A stretch of 64,000 nt of DNA from Glandiceps talaboti (lineage: Eukaryota; Hemichordata; Enteropneusta; Spengelidae). The stretch spans positions 16,932,957 to 16,996,956 of the forward strand of contig NC_135564.1 in the NCBI RefSeq assembly GCF_964340395.1. Reading direction: 5' to 3'. A model generated the notes under the pieces. That model saw nothing but the letters and a program-made list of their open reading frames with translations. It had not been told where the DNA came from and did no database searches. Shown here piece by piece: positions 10,257 to 22,170 of this stretch. Position 1 is the first letter of the stretch, and each line of letters opens with the position of its first letter. The position numbers were made by a program, and so were the translations under genes.

Positions 10257-13200
10257 CTGCGGGAAGGAAAGCATATGAATATCGGCTGTAAATATTCATA
10301 ATAAATCGATTATTATACTTACAGCTGTTTGACTATGTCTTTACACGTATAAACAAAATATCTTATCTGCCATCTTGAATGGTGCATTGTGGGAAATGTT
10401 GTTTCTGTCCATTCATAAATATGGTGTTTCAACCTGTCTTTGTGTATAATAAAAATTATATAGTCTCGGCCACGGCCACGCAGACCTTTACAGGGGTTGG
10501 GGGAGGCACTCCCCAGTACTTCAGATCACCCTTTATACTAGTAAAATATTTTGCAACTACAAATAGTTCCACAGTACTAGTCCTTTTCATCTGAGCATGT
10601 CAGTGTGAATTACAAGTTGGCTATCACGTGATAATACTGCAGTTTATAATTACCTTCATACGTTCTGTTCAGGATATTCAGCACATGTCCTTGGTCACTT
10701 GTACTTTGCTTTCCGCCTCTAAACACAATAATTGGTTTAATTGCAAATTAAACAAAATGACAGGTGTCTCATAAATCAAACTTTCAAACATCAGATGGTA
10801 TGACTAATAACGAATGGTCTTTTGCACAATGACAGTCTCTCGAAGATATACAGATAAAACTTGTATAATCAACTTGTGTGATGTGTTTTGACAACTGTGA
10901 CTTGGACACATTTATTTCTCAATCGCAGTCTTTGAAGAAAGGACATACTCGTAATTAAGCGCTTTTTTCGCCTTATGTAAGGAGACATAAACTCGCACAA
11001 ACCTAGCTATAAGTTGCAATAGAGACGAGACTACTTACTTGCTTCGACGTCTCCGCACTATGAAGATACTGACTGCTACTACTCCGGCGATGATTACCAA
11101 CACTACGATGACGACCACACCTGCAACAGCGCCACTAACGTCCATACCTCCTTCTCCTCCACGAGGTGCGGTATCACTATCTGTAGAAGTGACAAATTAA
11201 AAAAAAAGTGTTCAGACTCGTGTACAAATCTGTTGTAGTTTCCCCAATTTTAATAACGCATGGAAGAATAACTAAATCTATACCAATACTTCCACATATG
11301 TTTGATGACAATGGGGTAATTTGTGTGCCCTCATTCCCCTATTATAAAATTGGCTGGAGCTCTCTTAGAGACGCCCAATAAAAATCTATAGAAAGAGTAA
11401 CTAATCTCATCAAGGGAATTCTTCTTAATTCATTTCGCAACCCCCATACTTCACAACCGTAAGTCATGATAAGAATTATCAAACGTTCAAACGATCTAAT
11501 GCTATATCAATTATATTACCCATGATGTGTGTACTGGAGTCTATGACTTAATGCACCGTGTATAGTTACAAGATAATGCCTCTTATAAATACAAGGCGAA
11601 TGAAGTGCGCCCCTAACGGCGAAACCACAAACTGGAGACTTTCGTCACTCATTTCTTGCGGCTTCGCCGCTCGGGGCGCACTTCTTTCGCCTTACGATTA
11701 GAAAGACGTAAGGTACGAAATCTGGCAGCAAGACTAGTTTTAGTCCACACTGTTTGACAGTAACAGTCACAGGTTACTGTGGTATTAGACATACATATCG
11801 TGTATAGTTGTATTACAGTACATTCCAGTCCAGCCTGGTTGACACTATAACATGTACCATTGAAGTGGTCACACCGGGTTACTGTGGTATTAGACATACA
11901 TACCGTGTATAGTTTTATTACAGTACATCCCAGTCCAGCCTGGTTGACAATAACATGTACCATTGAATTGGTCACAAGTTACTGTGGTATTAGACATACA
12001 TACCGTGTATAGTTTTATTACAGTACATCCCAGTCCAGCCTGGTTGACAATAACATGTACCATTGAATTGGTCACAGGTTACTGTGGTATTAGGCATACA
12101 TAGACAGCGATCTTGGCAACCCTCCCCATACCAATCACTGGAACAGGCTGTGGTCAGTTTTATCGTAAAAAGAGAAAGGTGTGCAACAGTTTAATGATAG
12201 TGTTCAAAATGAGTAATTCCAAAACTTTAATAATCTGACAGATACGACGTATCATCGGTGCCCCCTCAACGGCCAATCCATCTCTTTAAGAAATTGCCGG
12301 TGATGGCGCCCTTACACGACATACCATTCAGCATGTCTAACCACAATTTCAAATTGAAAAAAACAAAACAATTTAACGTACAGAATAAACCAACATTTGT
12401 CGATATTACACTCATCAAGTCCACCAAATGGACAAAACATGTACGGTATGGGGTTTATTATAATATATTAATGTGATATCTCACTGGTTGCAAAACCCTT
12501 TGTCTTGTCGACATTCTAACAAATACCGAATGCATTTGTTTAGAATTATCAAATCGAAGTGTCATAGTCACATGAAAACAGTGGGCAACATTCGACATCT
12601 GTTTGAACATGAAGTATTACCATACACATTCATTACATTTGATAAAACAGGAAGAAATGTCGTCGTTTCTAGACTCTGGTGCATTCGTCAATATTTACAC
12701 AAAAATCTCACATTTTTTCTTACTTCTCCATGTCATTAGACATTGATTTATTCCCTGTTTACTAACTTGTTATTTGATCATATGGAAACATACCTTTCTT
12801 ACAGTTTGCTCCTACCCAACCAGATTGACAATAACATGTACCATTCAATGGGTCACATGACTTTGTATTATGATCGTCGCAGGTACATTGTTTCATACAA
12901 CCTTTGCCATGATAATTTGGAGGACACGCTGCAATGAAGAGAAGAGTATTGTGAACAATCCTAAGCACAGTGGTAAAATTAGCTTGTTTACTGTGCTGTC
13001 AAGATACATCGTTAGCTGGTCGTACCTCCTAGCCCTTGTATTTTTCAAGCACTAGAAGGAACAACCAGCTAACGATATATCCCGACAGCACAGTAAACAG
13101 GCTATGGTGAAATAGCATCTTTTAACGGACCGGGTACTACCCCGGTTGGTAGAGTACCAGTCTACGTTGTCAGAGTCTGGGCGTACAAGTTGCCACATGT

Positions 13201-15331
13201 TTGTATTGTATTAGACTTAAAGGGAAATGTATACCATGTGAATTCACTTTGTTTACTAAAACATGGATGTTAATCGAGATAAAATGTGTTGGTTTCATTC
13301 ACTGCCACTTAGTTGGTATTGATCTGAACTTAGGCGGAAGTGACGTACATACCTTGTTTGTAGGGAACTTCCGTTAAACGTATTGTCGACTGCTGGTATT
13401 GTTATACAATTACAAAAATATTGAAACAAATGTAACAATGATAGTACGATTTTGGAAGCCAGGCGACACACTGCGTTCGGGTGATATGGTTTGAATTGTA
13501 AGATAAAGCCAAATTAACCGGCGTTGTAAATAAAATTCAGACTAGAACAATATTACTTACTTTGATTGCACGTCGCTCCCATCCATCCTGGTTTACAATT
13601 ACAGGTTCCATCATCATGGTCACATGATATCGTATTATTCATCATACAGGGACATTCTTTTTTGCAGTGTTGGCCATACATTCCCTGTTCGCACTCTAAA
13701 ATGAGGAAACAGGGGTCATTGTCCATAAATGTCAATTTTAAGTTAAATGCAGTACACTGCCGCCGGTCCGTCTGACTAGGTATTCAAAGAAAGTGTATGG
13801 TAGTGTCATGTACCTTGGGAAAAGGCCAACACCGTTATTTTACAATTTGAAACGGAAAACGTACTTTACTGACCATAGTTAATATGTTTATTAATCCAAT
13901 AATTTTTGATCAAAACCTTACAATTCAAACTTTCCAATTATTGAAATAGTTTGGACTGCACACTTGTATTTTGGCGGGTAAAGCCTTTACATTGAAAATA
14001 AGCCATAGCTTCGAAATGTCATTGATTTCTTAAATAATACCATTTTACTTCCTATACCTCGGTTTTGCAGGATGTCCGGCGGTTGTTGAACTAGTAAAGT
14101 ACTGGTACAAAGTTAAAAAGATAAACACATTAGTTTTGTGATATTTGAATTATACTTCTTTTTTCTTCTTTTTTAAATACATCTATTTCAGAAAAATGTG
14201 ATATGATTAAACGAATCTCTTTCAATATAATTTGATCGCTTTTGACGAAACCGGAAAATGCGCGGGTTGCTTCGTGTTTCAGAAGTGCTAGAGGAAGCAA
14301 CGTGATTGTAAAAATGAGAATAGAAGGTCGTCAGAGTTTCTTAAACTTACTATCTTCACAAACGTCACCATACCATCCATCATTACAGGAGCAGCTACCA
14401 TCCCTCTTGTTACATTCATTCGAGTTTGTAGTGTTGCAGTGACATTCCTCACAAACTGCGCATTCACCTTTCTGGCATAAATCGGGAGTAAAAAACCATT
14501 CTGGACACTCTATCGATGAAAACAATGGCTGACGTCAGATTTGTGTTATCATTTCCCTCGTATGTGCCCCTTAAATAAAAATCCTAAACGACTGCTGTTA
14601 CTTAGTTCAAAAATCCGAAATCCCATTCTCAGTTAAAAGCAAGCTAAAGAATATTACCGTTTTATTTTTTGAAATAGAAGTCAAATGATATTAAAAGTTT
14701 AGATATCATGGCTACCAAATACTGCGTTAAATGTATGGGGAAGTGAAATATCGATGAAAATAACAAAGTGTACCCCAAATTTATTTCATTATTTTAAAAG
14801 GGTCCTTGGGAAGAAGCTTTCATATGGCAAGGTTTAGAGATATAGTTGAAGAGCTTTGCTTTTTAGGGAAACTGTTCCTCGAGAAATCTACCCGATTCTT
14901 TCGTCAGATTGTGTGTGAACACACAGCGATTACGTACATAATATAAGGTCTCATATATAGTCAAATACATTCAAAGTACCAGAACTGCAAGGGGTGCTGT
15001 TTTTAATATACGTAGTGTGTTACATTATTTAAATGTGATAGCCTCGTCATAGTGTATGTTGAACTTTAAATCTTTACTCACCTGTACAAGTAAACAACTC
15101 TGTCTTATATTGTGTGGTGTACTCTGTGGTGTATGCCGTTCGATATACAGTCCTTGTAGACAAATAATAAAAATCATTTACTTTTTTTTTTACTTTAATA
15201 AGGACTAGCTATATTTCGACAGAATGGTGCCAAATGGAAGAGGCTTATAGAATAGTATTTTTATGTCTTGAAACAGCTTTCATTAATATTTACAAAGTAA
15301 TAATTAATATAGATCACCTAGTCCTTTCTTT

Positions 15332-15398
<67 letters not shown>

Positions 15399-15629
15399 GT
15401 ACTGGGAGGGGTGGGGGATGATGCAGAGCCAATCATAGGTCTTTGGATCGGACAACTTAATGCATGTTTACCTGACTTTAGGTTTACTTGACAATCTAGA
15501 TGTATCCTAGCCGTAGTGGAGTCTTATAGTCAAGTTGGCAACTAGAGAGGGGGGAGGGAGGGAGGGAAAAAGAGATAGAGGGGGAGTGGGAGGGAGGGAG
15601 GGAGACAGGCAGACATAGACAGGCAGGCT

Positions 15630-15708
<79 letters not shown>

Positions 15709-16196
15709 GGACGGACGGACGGACGGACGGACGGAAAATCTGGCAGACAATCAGATCGATGGGGCAGTGAGGAAGAAAAGAGAACAAATGGGATACACAG
15801 AGGCTCGTTAGTCAGACACAGACACATCTAAAAACACAAAACACTAGATGCATACTACAAATCAGTTAGTTAGTGTGTATGCTATAATGCTAATATGCAT
15901 GTTACAGAATTCTATAAATACAAAATAATTAACAAACCACAATTGTATTGGTTTGCTGTATATATTACGCATTGTAATCGCCAGAATTGAACACTATTAA
16001 AGTTCACAAATGATGTATAGAGAAGTAAGCCTTACCTATATCTTGTACATCTCCCTAAATTCCAAAATCCACACCTGACCACGTACGATTGGCGTGTAGA
16101 CTGCTGAATGGTAATGCTCCTAGTAGTGGAGAAGCTAATACACCAGAGGAACAAGATGACGTAGAAACGCACTGTTACTATTAACACACCATACAT
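9442..16196 (-). CDS. EMI-EGF transmembrane receptor, MEGF10/PEAR1/Draper type (nine-exon gene model)
   Basis: Nine exons join in frame to 1,827 nt (608 aa and a stop): 16036-16196, 15082-15152, 14351-14509, 13561-13695, 12794-12928, 12004-12147, 11039-11180, 10654-10718, 9442-10256. Order: signal peptide; EMI domain; four EGF modules; one transmembrane helix followed by RRRRSK; a 290-residue cytoplasmic tail. Proteins of this build (CED-1, Draper, MEGF10, PEAR1) are surface receptors for apoptotic cells or adhesion, signalling through tail tyrosines. This one is short: known members have about 12-17 EGF modules. The tail has many Y-x-x-[ILV] sites (YDVI, YDNL, YDKL, YNTI, YDHI, YETV) and three YSG-[IV]-DRTGK-x-YR repeats. 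The role as a phagocytic or adhesion receptor is inferred; the exon chain is well supported by phase. Confidence 0.82.
10654..10718 (-). CDS. Receptor exon 8: juxtamembrane
   Basis: A 65-nt exon, GGKQSTSDQGHVLNILNRTY, fitting phase 2 in and phase 1 out. Confidence 0.75.
11039..11180 (-). CDS. Receptor exon 7: transmembrane segment
   Basis: A GGEGG linker, then a 25-residue hydrophobic helix (AVAGVVVIVVLVIIAGVVAV and on), then the stop-transfer RRRRSK. Enters phase 1, leaves phase 2. Confidence 0.88.
11749..12092 (-). repeat. 100-bp tandem duplication of the end of EGF exon 6 and its donor
   Basis: Anchor CATACATA recurs at 11,790, 11,895, 11,995 and 12,095, giving unit lengths of 105, 100 and 100 bp. 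Each unit holds the second half of the EGF exon plus the donor. The donor is intact at 12,004 and 11,904 but changed to CACGAT in the copy near 11,799. Because 100 is not a multiple of 3, read-through meets a stop at once. Confidence 0.9.
12004..12147 (-). CDS. Receptor exon 6: last EGF-like module
   Basis: CSSDWYGEGCQDRCLC to GTCYCQPGWTGMYC, donor CACG|GTATGT, phase 1-1. Its 3' 100 bp is tandemly copied just downstream (see the repeat at 11,749-12,092). Only this copy joins an acceptor and stays in frame with the transmembrane exon. Confidence 0.82.
12794..12928 (-). CDS. Receptor exon 5: EGF-like module
   Basis: One EGF module, CPPNYHGKGCMKQCTC to GTCYCQSGWVGANC. It is 135 nt with phase 1-1, the same size as the neighbouring EGF exon, which suggests exon duplication. 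Confidence 0.88.
12981..13103. repeat. Fold-back element in receptor intron
   Basis: Two ~52-bp arms (12,981-13,032 and 13,052-13,103) are near-perfect inverted repeats containing TTTACTGTGCTGTC and CGTTAGCTGGT, around a 19-bp loop. It looks like a MITE-type hairpin. Confidence 0.85.
13561..13695 (-). CDS. Receptor exon 4: EGF-like module
   Basis: One EGF module from CEQGMYGQHCKKECPC to GTCNCKPGWMGATC, in a 135-nt symmetric phase 1-1 exon. Confidence 0.88.
14351..14509 (-). CDS. Receptor exon 3: end of EMI and first EGF-like module
   Basis: Cys pattern CPEWF...C..GECAVCEECHC, then GSCSCNDGWYGDVCED. Symmetric 1-1 phase. Confidence 0.85.
15082..15152 (-). CDS. Receptor exon 2: EMI domain core
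   Basis: Completes the EMI signature: the junction reads TRYRTVYRTAYTT, then EYTTQYKTELFTC. Enters phase 2 and leaves phase 1. Confidence 0.75.
15334..15395. repeat. GA dinucleotide microsatellite
   Basis: Uninterrupted (GA)n of about 60 bp. Confidence 0.95.
15544..15735. repeat. GGGA-rich, GACA and GACG arrays
   Basis: Purine-rich GGGA runs, then (GACA)n at about 15,622-15,707, passing without a break into (GACG)n to 15,735. Confidence 0.95.
16036..16196 (-). CDS. Receptor exon 1: signal peptide and start of EMI domain
   Basis: ATG at 16,196 begins MYGVLIVTVRFYVILFLWC, a good signal peptide, and is followed by SYVVRCGFW-N-LGRC, the opening of an EMI domain. Donor TATAG|GTAAGG, phase 2. 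An in-frame ATG lies upstream at 16,247, but its extra 17 residues would bury the signal peptide. Alternatively an acceptor at 16,120 could make this an internal exon. Confidence 0.7.
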
Positions 16197-16299
16197 TACT
16201 TGACAAATTACTCTACAATACACTCCAATCTTATCAAAATCTGGCACGATTTTCTTTATTTACCTCTACATTAAATCTCTATTATGGGGCAAGATAAAT

Positions 16300-18100
16300 A
16301 GTTCAATGTAGGATTAAAAAATTAAATTATATTAGTTTGTGGGTGGGATGAACCATATCAGTTCTCATCCTATAAAAACGATTTTAGTTGTAATTAATCT
16401 GTTTTGCACCCCTAAATACAATATTTCTATTTTTCTAAATGCCATCAAATTGGGAAATGGAAGGATTTTCGCTATAGTGAATGCATGGCACTGAAAAGAA
16501 AAGAAAAGAAAAGAAATAAAAGCTATATTTCTCGTTTGTATTCATAGCACTACATACTACTACATAGTGATTTGAAATTTCAATTTTGGCCAGTTTAGTT
16601 AGAAGGGGGGGGGGGGACTGATGCATATCTAAAAGAACTTAGTTTTTTAACCTACATTGAACTATTGATCTCAACTCCTTATTTTTGTTCGTTTTCGATT
16701 TTGTTGTTCTGAGAGTGAGCACTAAGGATTAAGAAGATACTCACTCATGAAACAAAAAGTGATTCCACTACACTCCTGCGATGACTGTATGGTTCGAAAT
16801 TGGAGGATTGACGGTTGAATGGTGAATAGTTAAAAAAAAGGGGGGGGGGGTCAAAAAATAGTGACGGGTTACGAATTTCTTTGCTTTTGCAACCAGAACA
16901 TATGTCATGTGTGTACACTCGAATTCAATAAGCTTATGATTTCTGTAAACTCCTAGGCCTGGGAAGTTACTTCAAATATCAGCAATGATGCATACAATGC
17001 CTAGTGGTGTCATGGTATAGGGCTGTCGTAAATCTTAGGTAGAATATAATGCATAATACCTCCCACTCAAACCGGGTATTCTTGCCAAAGCAGTGGGCGG
17101 GTAAGTGTGGTAATATGGCCAAGCGTATTATGATCAGGCTAGTTGCACGATTTACGCCCACTATAAAAGGTTACAACAATAAACTGGCGTCTAAACCTGT
17201 CCTAAAGAATGTCCATTAATTTTATACATAGCAGATTTTTTTTACAATGCAAAGTGATATGAGTGGACATTGGAATGCGACTTCGAAGTAATTTTTGAAG
17301 TTGGCACATTTCCAAATTTCGATTCTGTACAGCTTTAGTATTTTCGCTACTAGGTTGATCTTGACTCTGGGTTTTGACTATCTTGTCCTCCACATAGTCA
17401 AGATCAACACCAAGGATACCCTATGTATATAGCCCAGGCACTTGGCTATCCAACTTGACAATGTCGTTCGACAGAAAATTAAAACCAGTGTTGTGTTGTG
17501 TTGTGTCAGACACAGCCGTCTCTGGGCTACTCAAAGTAAAATCTACAGTAGAGGAGGCGATCAGGCTAAAAAATGTAAACATGTACCAAGAAGGTCAATT
17601 CAGTCAAAATAACGAAGGTAAAATAGCAAGGAACGATTAGCCGACATCTACAACGGATTTTAATCAGATTGGTATACACTGATAAACTTGTTAACTTTGA
17701 GTACGTGACGGTTCATATTTTTGCCATTTTCTGAGAATTCAGTGAGGACTTTGTGAAAAAATGGATTCTCATATGACAAAATAAAAAAACTGTTTTCGAT
17801 AACCTGACCGACCCCTAAACATTTCTGTTTTACATGCAAAAAAAGTAAAATGCTAACAATTTACTTTCTATTTCCGTGTACATCTTCATGACTTTGCCTC
17901 ATCTGTGGTACTTTATTTTAAAATCGTATTCCAGAGAGAAGAAACCAGGTCTTTTAGACTATAACAGTTTGCATAAAGTTTTCGTCTACTTAATTTAGAA
18001 TTGTTTTCATTTACTTCTTTTACACCTTATCAAACTCTCACAGAGAAGCATTGTTATATAGAAGAGTATCTTATCTTGAGGTCGGAGTAATTTTTTTAAA
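16300..18100. other. Intergenic, upstream of the receptor gene
   Basis: Would contain the receptor promoter, but no clear TATA box or other element can be named. Poly-G runs occur near 16,610 and 16,843. Confidence 0.35.
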
Positions 18101-18121
18101 AGTAGAATGAATTAAAATTTC

Positions 18122-18414
18122 GACCTCCCTACCCTATTTTCCTGAAGTCTTGTTATCGGAAACATACTTCTTAACTGAAAATATGTTTTGCCTAAAAAAA
18201 ATAGCCTGTATGTAAAACTTCTTTAGCGGCAATTTACAGTATACACATATGGTTATTTCAAGATTAATAAGACCTCCCTATCCTATTTTCCTGAAGTCTT
18301 GTTATCGGAAACATACTTCTTAACTGAAAATATGTTTTGCCTAAAAAAAATAGCCTGTATGTAAAACTTCTTTAGCGGCAATGTACAGTATACACATTAT
18401 TTCAAGATTAATAA
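18122..18414. repeat. 149-bp tandem duplication
   Basis: 18,122-18,270 and 18,271-18,414 are almost identical (GACCTCCCTA...CCTGAAGTCTTGTTATCGGA). They differ by a few substitutions and a 5-bp gap, so the event is recent. Confidence 0.92.
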
Positions 18415-19190
18415 GAAAGCAAAAATTATGTAAATTAAACTGAAATTCGGGTCAAGTTGACGTTTTATTCTGAAGGTCGCCACCAACGTTGGTTCGCGTT
18501 AAGTTCAAGATCAACCGTGATTACCGGAGTGTTTTTGTATTTTAATTGAAAATGAAATGGAATGCAACATTTTGTTTCCATACAACAGTCCTTTGTAAAT
18601 GTATTTTAGGACTCTACTAATGCCCGACAATTTGGCCGAATCTATATTTCATATTGTTTGAAAATGTGAAGAGTGACTTAGCAAAATCAAAATGTCATGA
18701 TTTCTAAGTAAAAATTTCAAGATATACGCAAACGCATATATCACTTTCCGGCATCAAAGAGGAAATCCAGTGACACTATGACGTAACATGACTTGTAACT
18801 TGTAACTTTTTACGTCTAAAAGCATTTCAACCTAATGTTTTTTGAAATATTTCAACGAGGATGGGGGGGGGGGGGTCCTGAAAGGCAGTGTAAGGGAGAT
18901 TACATTTTAGAAAATGGAATCGTGGAAGAGTCGAGTAACATTTTTATGAAACAGACCGTGCTAATATAATACCCCCCCCCTAATTACTGAAGGCTCCCTT
19001 ATGTCAATGATAGAAAGACTGGAAGAGGGCCTATATTACGACACTGAGGAGCAAGTTTCTTACTTGTCCCTGGTTACGACCAAACGTGTGTTACCTTGAG
19101 TGGAAGGACATGGTGTACGATATCACAAATGGAATAAAAGCCAGGGTCGTCAATACAATAGATTGTGACACAAAATTTAGAAAGCTTACC

Positions 19191-19312
19191 TGACACTGCG
19201 ACTGCACTGCATTGACGTGGTTTGAACAAGGTAAACCAGGCTCAGCAAAATTACAATAGTGCAACCCGCAACTCTCACATTGTAATGTTTTGGATGCATA
19301 GCTTGAACCAGA
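19191..19312 (-). CDS. Possible exon of a Ly6/uPAR-like protein
   Basis: A minus-strand frame reads YASKTLQCESCGLHYC, then C-SNHVNAVQSQCQ, and ends at a perfect donor CAG|GTAAGC. The LQC-x-SCG opening directly after a signal-cleavage-like AS is typical of Ly6/uPAR three-finger proteins. The acceptor or start side is unclear and I find no second exon, so this is a candidate only. Confidence 0.25.
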
Positions 19313-20246
19313 AACTACGTCGTTCGAAATCAACAAATATTTTCTCAGGTGATTCCATAAACCTTATATTACAGTACAAATAGTTTTGAAGTTGCGGAAG
19401 AAAATATCGGAACTTGTTCGAGAAATGTACAAGATATAACCATTGATAGGTCCTTACGTCATGGCAGCCTGGCAGAAAATGACGTTTCTCTGGCCAATGA
19501 TTCAGGCGTATATGACAAACAAGGAAGAAAATGTCTGCCTTGTCTCGCGTGTATGCAACACTTCCTGTCCCCCGTGACAATACGTAAGTGTACATTGTGT
19601 ACTGTAACTCTCAAAGGTCAATGTGTCACATTCCAAACTAAGGGGGGGGGGGATTAGTGGGTGAGAGATCTATCTACATGTTCTAATGCGTAATGAATAT
19701 CATCAATGCGATTACACATCGCATGACTGTCTCAACTTCTCGACAAAATTACTACACGCAAGCCATGACTGGTTGTTCATATACGTTTGTCCCACAGGCA
19801 CTTGCAGGCCTGGGGATGGGTTCTGTAGTATGAATTATATCACCGACAATTGTGGTATCATTTTGTATTAACTGACAGTGTAATTCTGTGTCAAATATGG
19901 GTTTGATGTAGCGTTCTCGTCGGATAAAATTACACTGCATGCTACATTATCGGTTAGAAAATGTTACTTCGGTTATTGGTAAATTGGTACATTATCGGCT
20001 TGATTGGCTATTTTTTTGCAGTCAAATAATTTCGTATATTTGTACTTTCAACAATACATCACGGGATACACTAGTATCACTTCTCTATGCCAAACTACAT
20101 AATATTTGAAGATTCCACTGTGTTTTGACATGTTTTGACGTCCACTGCACAATCTCTCTATTGTGGTATAAAATGATGGCATTGTTGCGCATGTGTTGTA
20201 TGATCATGTACACTCTATTACATTATCGACCATTGTATACATTGTT

Positions 20247-20439
20247 TGGTGCGTGACTAACGACGTCTATTTAAGTGAAATCCTAATCTATCCAGAGATG
20301 ATATGATTCGGTTTTTTTATTTCAAAATTACACGTATTTCTAACTGTTGATTGCTTAAAAACGTATTCATGGTTTAAAAAACCCGAATCATTTCTGGATC
20401 GATTACGGATTTCACTTGGACGTCTTTAGTCACGCACCA
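20247..20439. mobile_element. MITE with long terminal inverted repeats
   Basis: Starts TGGTGCGTGACTAACGACGT and ends with its inverted partner ACGTCTTTAGTCACGCACCA. The inverted similarity runs about 70 bp inward (GTGAAATCC, ATCCAGA-ATGAT, CGG/GTTTTTT). No target-site duplication is obvious. 193 bp, non-coding. Confidence 0.8.
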
Positions 20440-20929
20440 TGGTTCCTGTACTGTCCAGTCAACACACAGTTTTTGTGTTGGGTTTGCATTAAAGGCTATG
20501 ATGGACGAGTTGTATAGGCTTTTGTATGTGGTTTGTTTAGCATTGTAATTACTCTATAAATCATAGCACTGGTTTCATTTCTGTCCCAGCAGGTTATCAG
20601 ACGTTGCATCTAAACGTTGTACATTTTAATACTCATACATAACTTAGCCGTGTAATTCACTTCGACCATTATTTCATATTGATAGCAGCAGCACATTTTC
20701 TAGAAAAAATATTTTGGGGAATAATATCTAATTAGTACACTAACAAACTGAGACACTGTCTACTCCTAACTCGACGGCGGAAGGTCGCGGGAAGTTTCAA
20801 CATTTTATAGTTTATCATCTCATAAATGTCATTAGTCTACAAGTCATTGAGAATGACATAGTCCCCGGTATGATTGGGTTTTAAGGAATTATCACTACTC
20901 TGATCACGCAACAACACTTGTGAACCTAA

Positions 20930-21338
20930 ATCAAACAGACTTAGATATGTTGTGTCTGCTTGTTGGACATGGAACATGCCTACAACAATAAAGGATGGGT
21001 CGGGTATGGGGGATCATATCACGACGAAAATGGATATGCACATGTATGTCATAGAACACTGTCCTAATACCAACTTTGAATGGGATCTTTTCAAGCATGT
21101 CTGAGTTATGGCTTTGGACATGGCACATTCGCAAACAAAATGGCTGCCAGGCAGCCATATTGGAACGCATCATGAAACAAATTGACGTGCATATGTATGC
21201 CATTATATGTTGCCCCCGTACCAAGTTTGAAAAAAATCGGTCCAGGCATCTCCAAGAAACGGCTGCGGACGGACGCACGGACGGACAGACGGAACCCAAT
21301 CCATAAGTCCCCGTCCCGGACTTCGTCCGGCGGGGACT
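20930..21338. mobile_element. SINE/interspersed repeat ending in a hairpin
   Basis: Contains two diverged units around CATATGTATG-CATTAT and ACCAAGTTTGAAAAAAATCGG. It then has an ACGGACGG run and ends in a GC-rich stem-loop (21,306-21,338, arms AGTCCCCG and CGGGGACT), followed by TAAAAA. Repeats of this kind are common in marine invertebrate genomes. Confidence 0.55.
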
Positions 21339-21342
21339 AAAA

Positions 21343-21446
21343 ATTCTAAACTGGTAAAGTAAATTACGTTTTAAAAACTTCCATTACTCTAACACATAAA
21401 GTAATGAAGTTTTTAAAACGTAATTTACTGTACCAATTTAGAATTC
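21343..21446. repeat. Fold-back element
   Basis: About 45-bp inverted arms (GTAAATTACGTTTTAAAAAC and its complement), a few mismatches, and a short loop near 21,392. It abuts the preceding repeat. Confidence 0.85.
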
Positions 21447-21594
21447 TAGACTAAAATTTCATATTTCAAGTACATTTAGTACAATAATGTTTCAAGGTTT
21501 ATTACCTGGAAGGTTCTTAACTCGGCAGAAGCCTGCCCTTCTTGCAAACACAATCACGATGCAATCATTTTAGCCAGTCTGACAAACAATGGGA

Positions 21595-22170
21595 CAGTGG
21601 ACAAGCATGTCAATTACTTAATTTGCATATTATAACACATATGCCGACAAACAAATGAGAAAGTGGACAGGCATGTCAATTACTTAATTTGCATATTATA
21701 ACATACAAATGAGAGTGGTTCAGGCATGTCAGTGTAATTACTTAATTTGCATATTATAACATCTGCCAACACACAAATGAGAGTGGTTCAAGCATGTCAA
21801 TGTAATCACTTAATTTGCATATTATTACATATGCAGACATACAAATTAGACATTGGACAGGCATGTCAATTACTTACATTTGCTTATTATAATAAATGCT
21901 GATAATTACAACATACAAATGAGAGTGGTTCAGGCATGTCAATGTAATTAATTAATTTGCATATTATTACATATGCAGACATACAAATTAGACAGTGGAC
22001 AGGCATGTCAATTACTTACATTTGCTTATTATAATAAATGCTGATAATTACACAATGTATACTAATTGCATAATTTAATGCAATAATAATGCAATATTGT
22101 ACTATATGTTGATATACAAATGAGACAACTGACATGCATGTTAATTATATCATTTACATATTCTGATGCC
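21595..22170. repeat. ~65-bp tandem array with ATTTGCAT octamers
   Basis: Diverged units share GGCATGTCAATTACTTAATT followed by TGCATATTATAACATA. At least five units keep a perfect ATTTGCAT octamer (near 21,620, 21,683, 21,747, 21,814 and 21,956). Confidence 0.85.

Noticed and set aside
13120-13190. tRNA-like sequence (CCCGGTTGGTAGAGTACC)
   Set aside because: Has an A-box-like segment, but no B box or cloverleaf can be drawn; at most a tRNA-derived repeat remnant.
15496-15827. SVCLSVCL and SVRPSVRP frames
   Set aside because: GACA/GACG microsatellite read on the minus strand.
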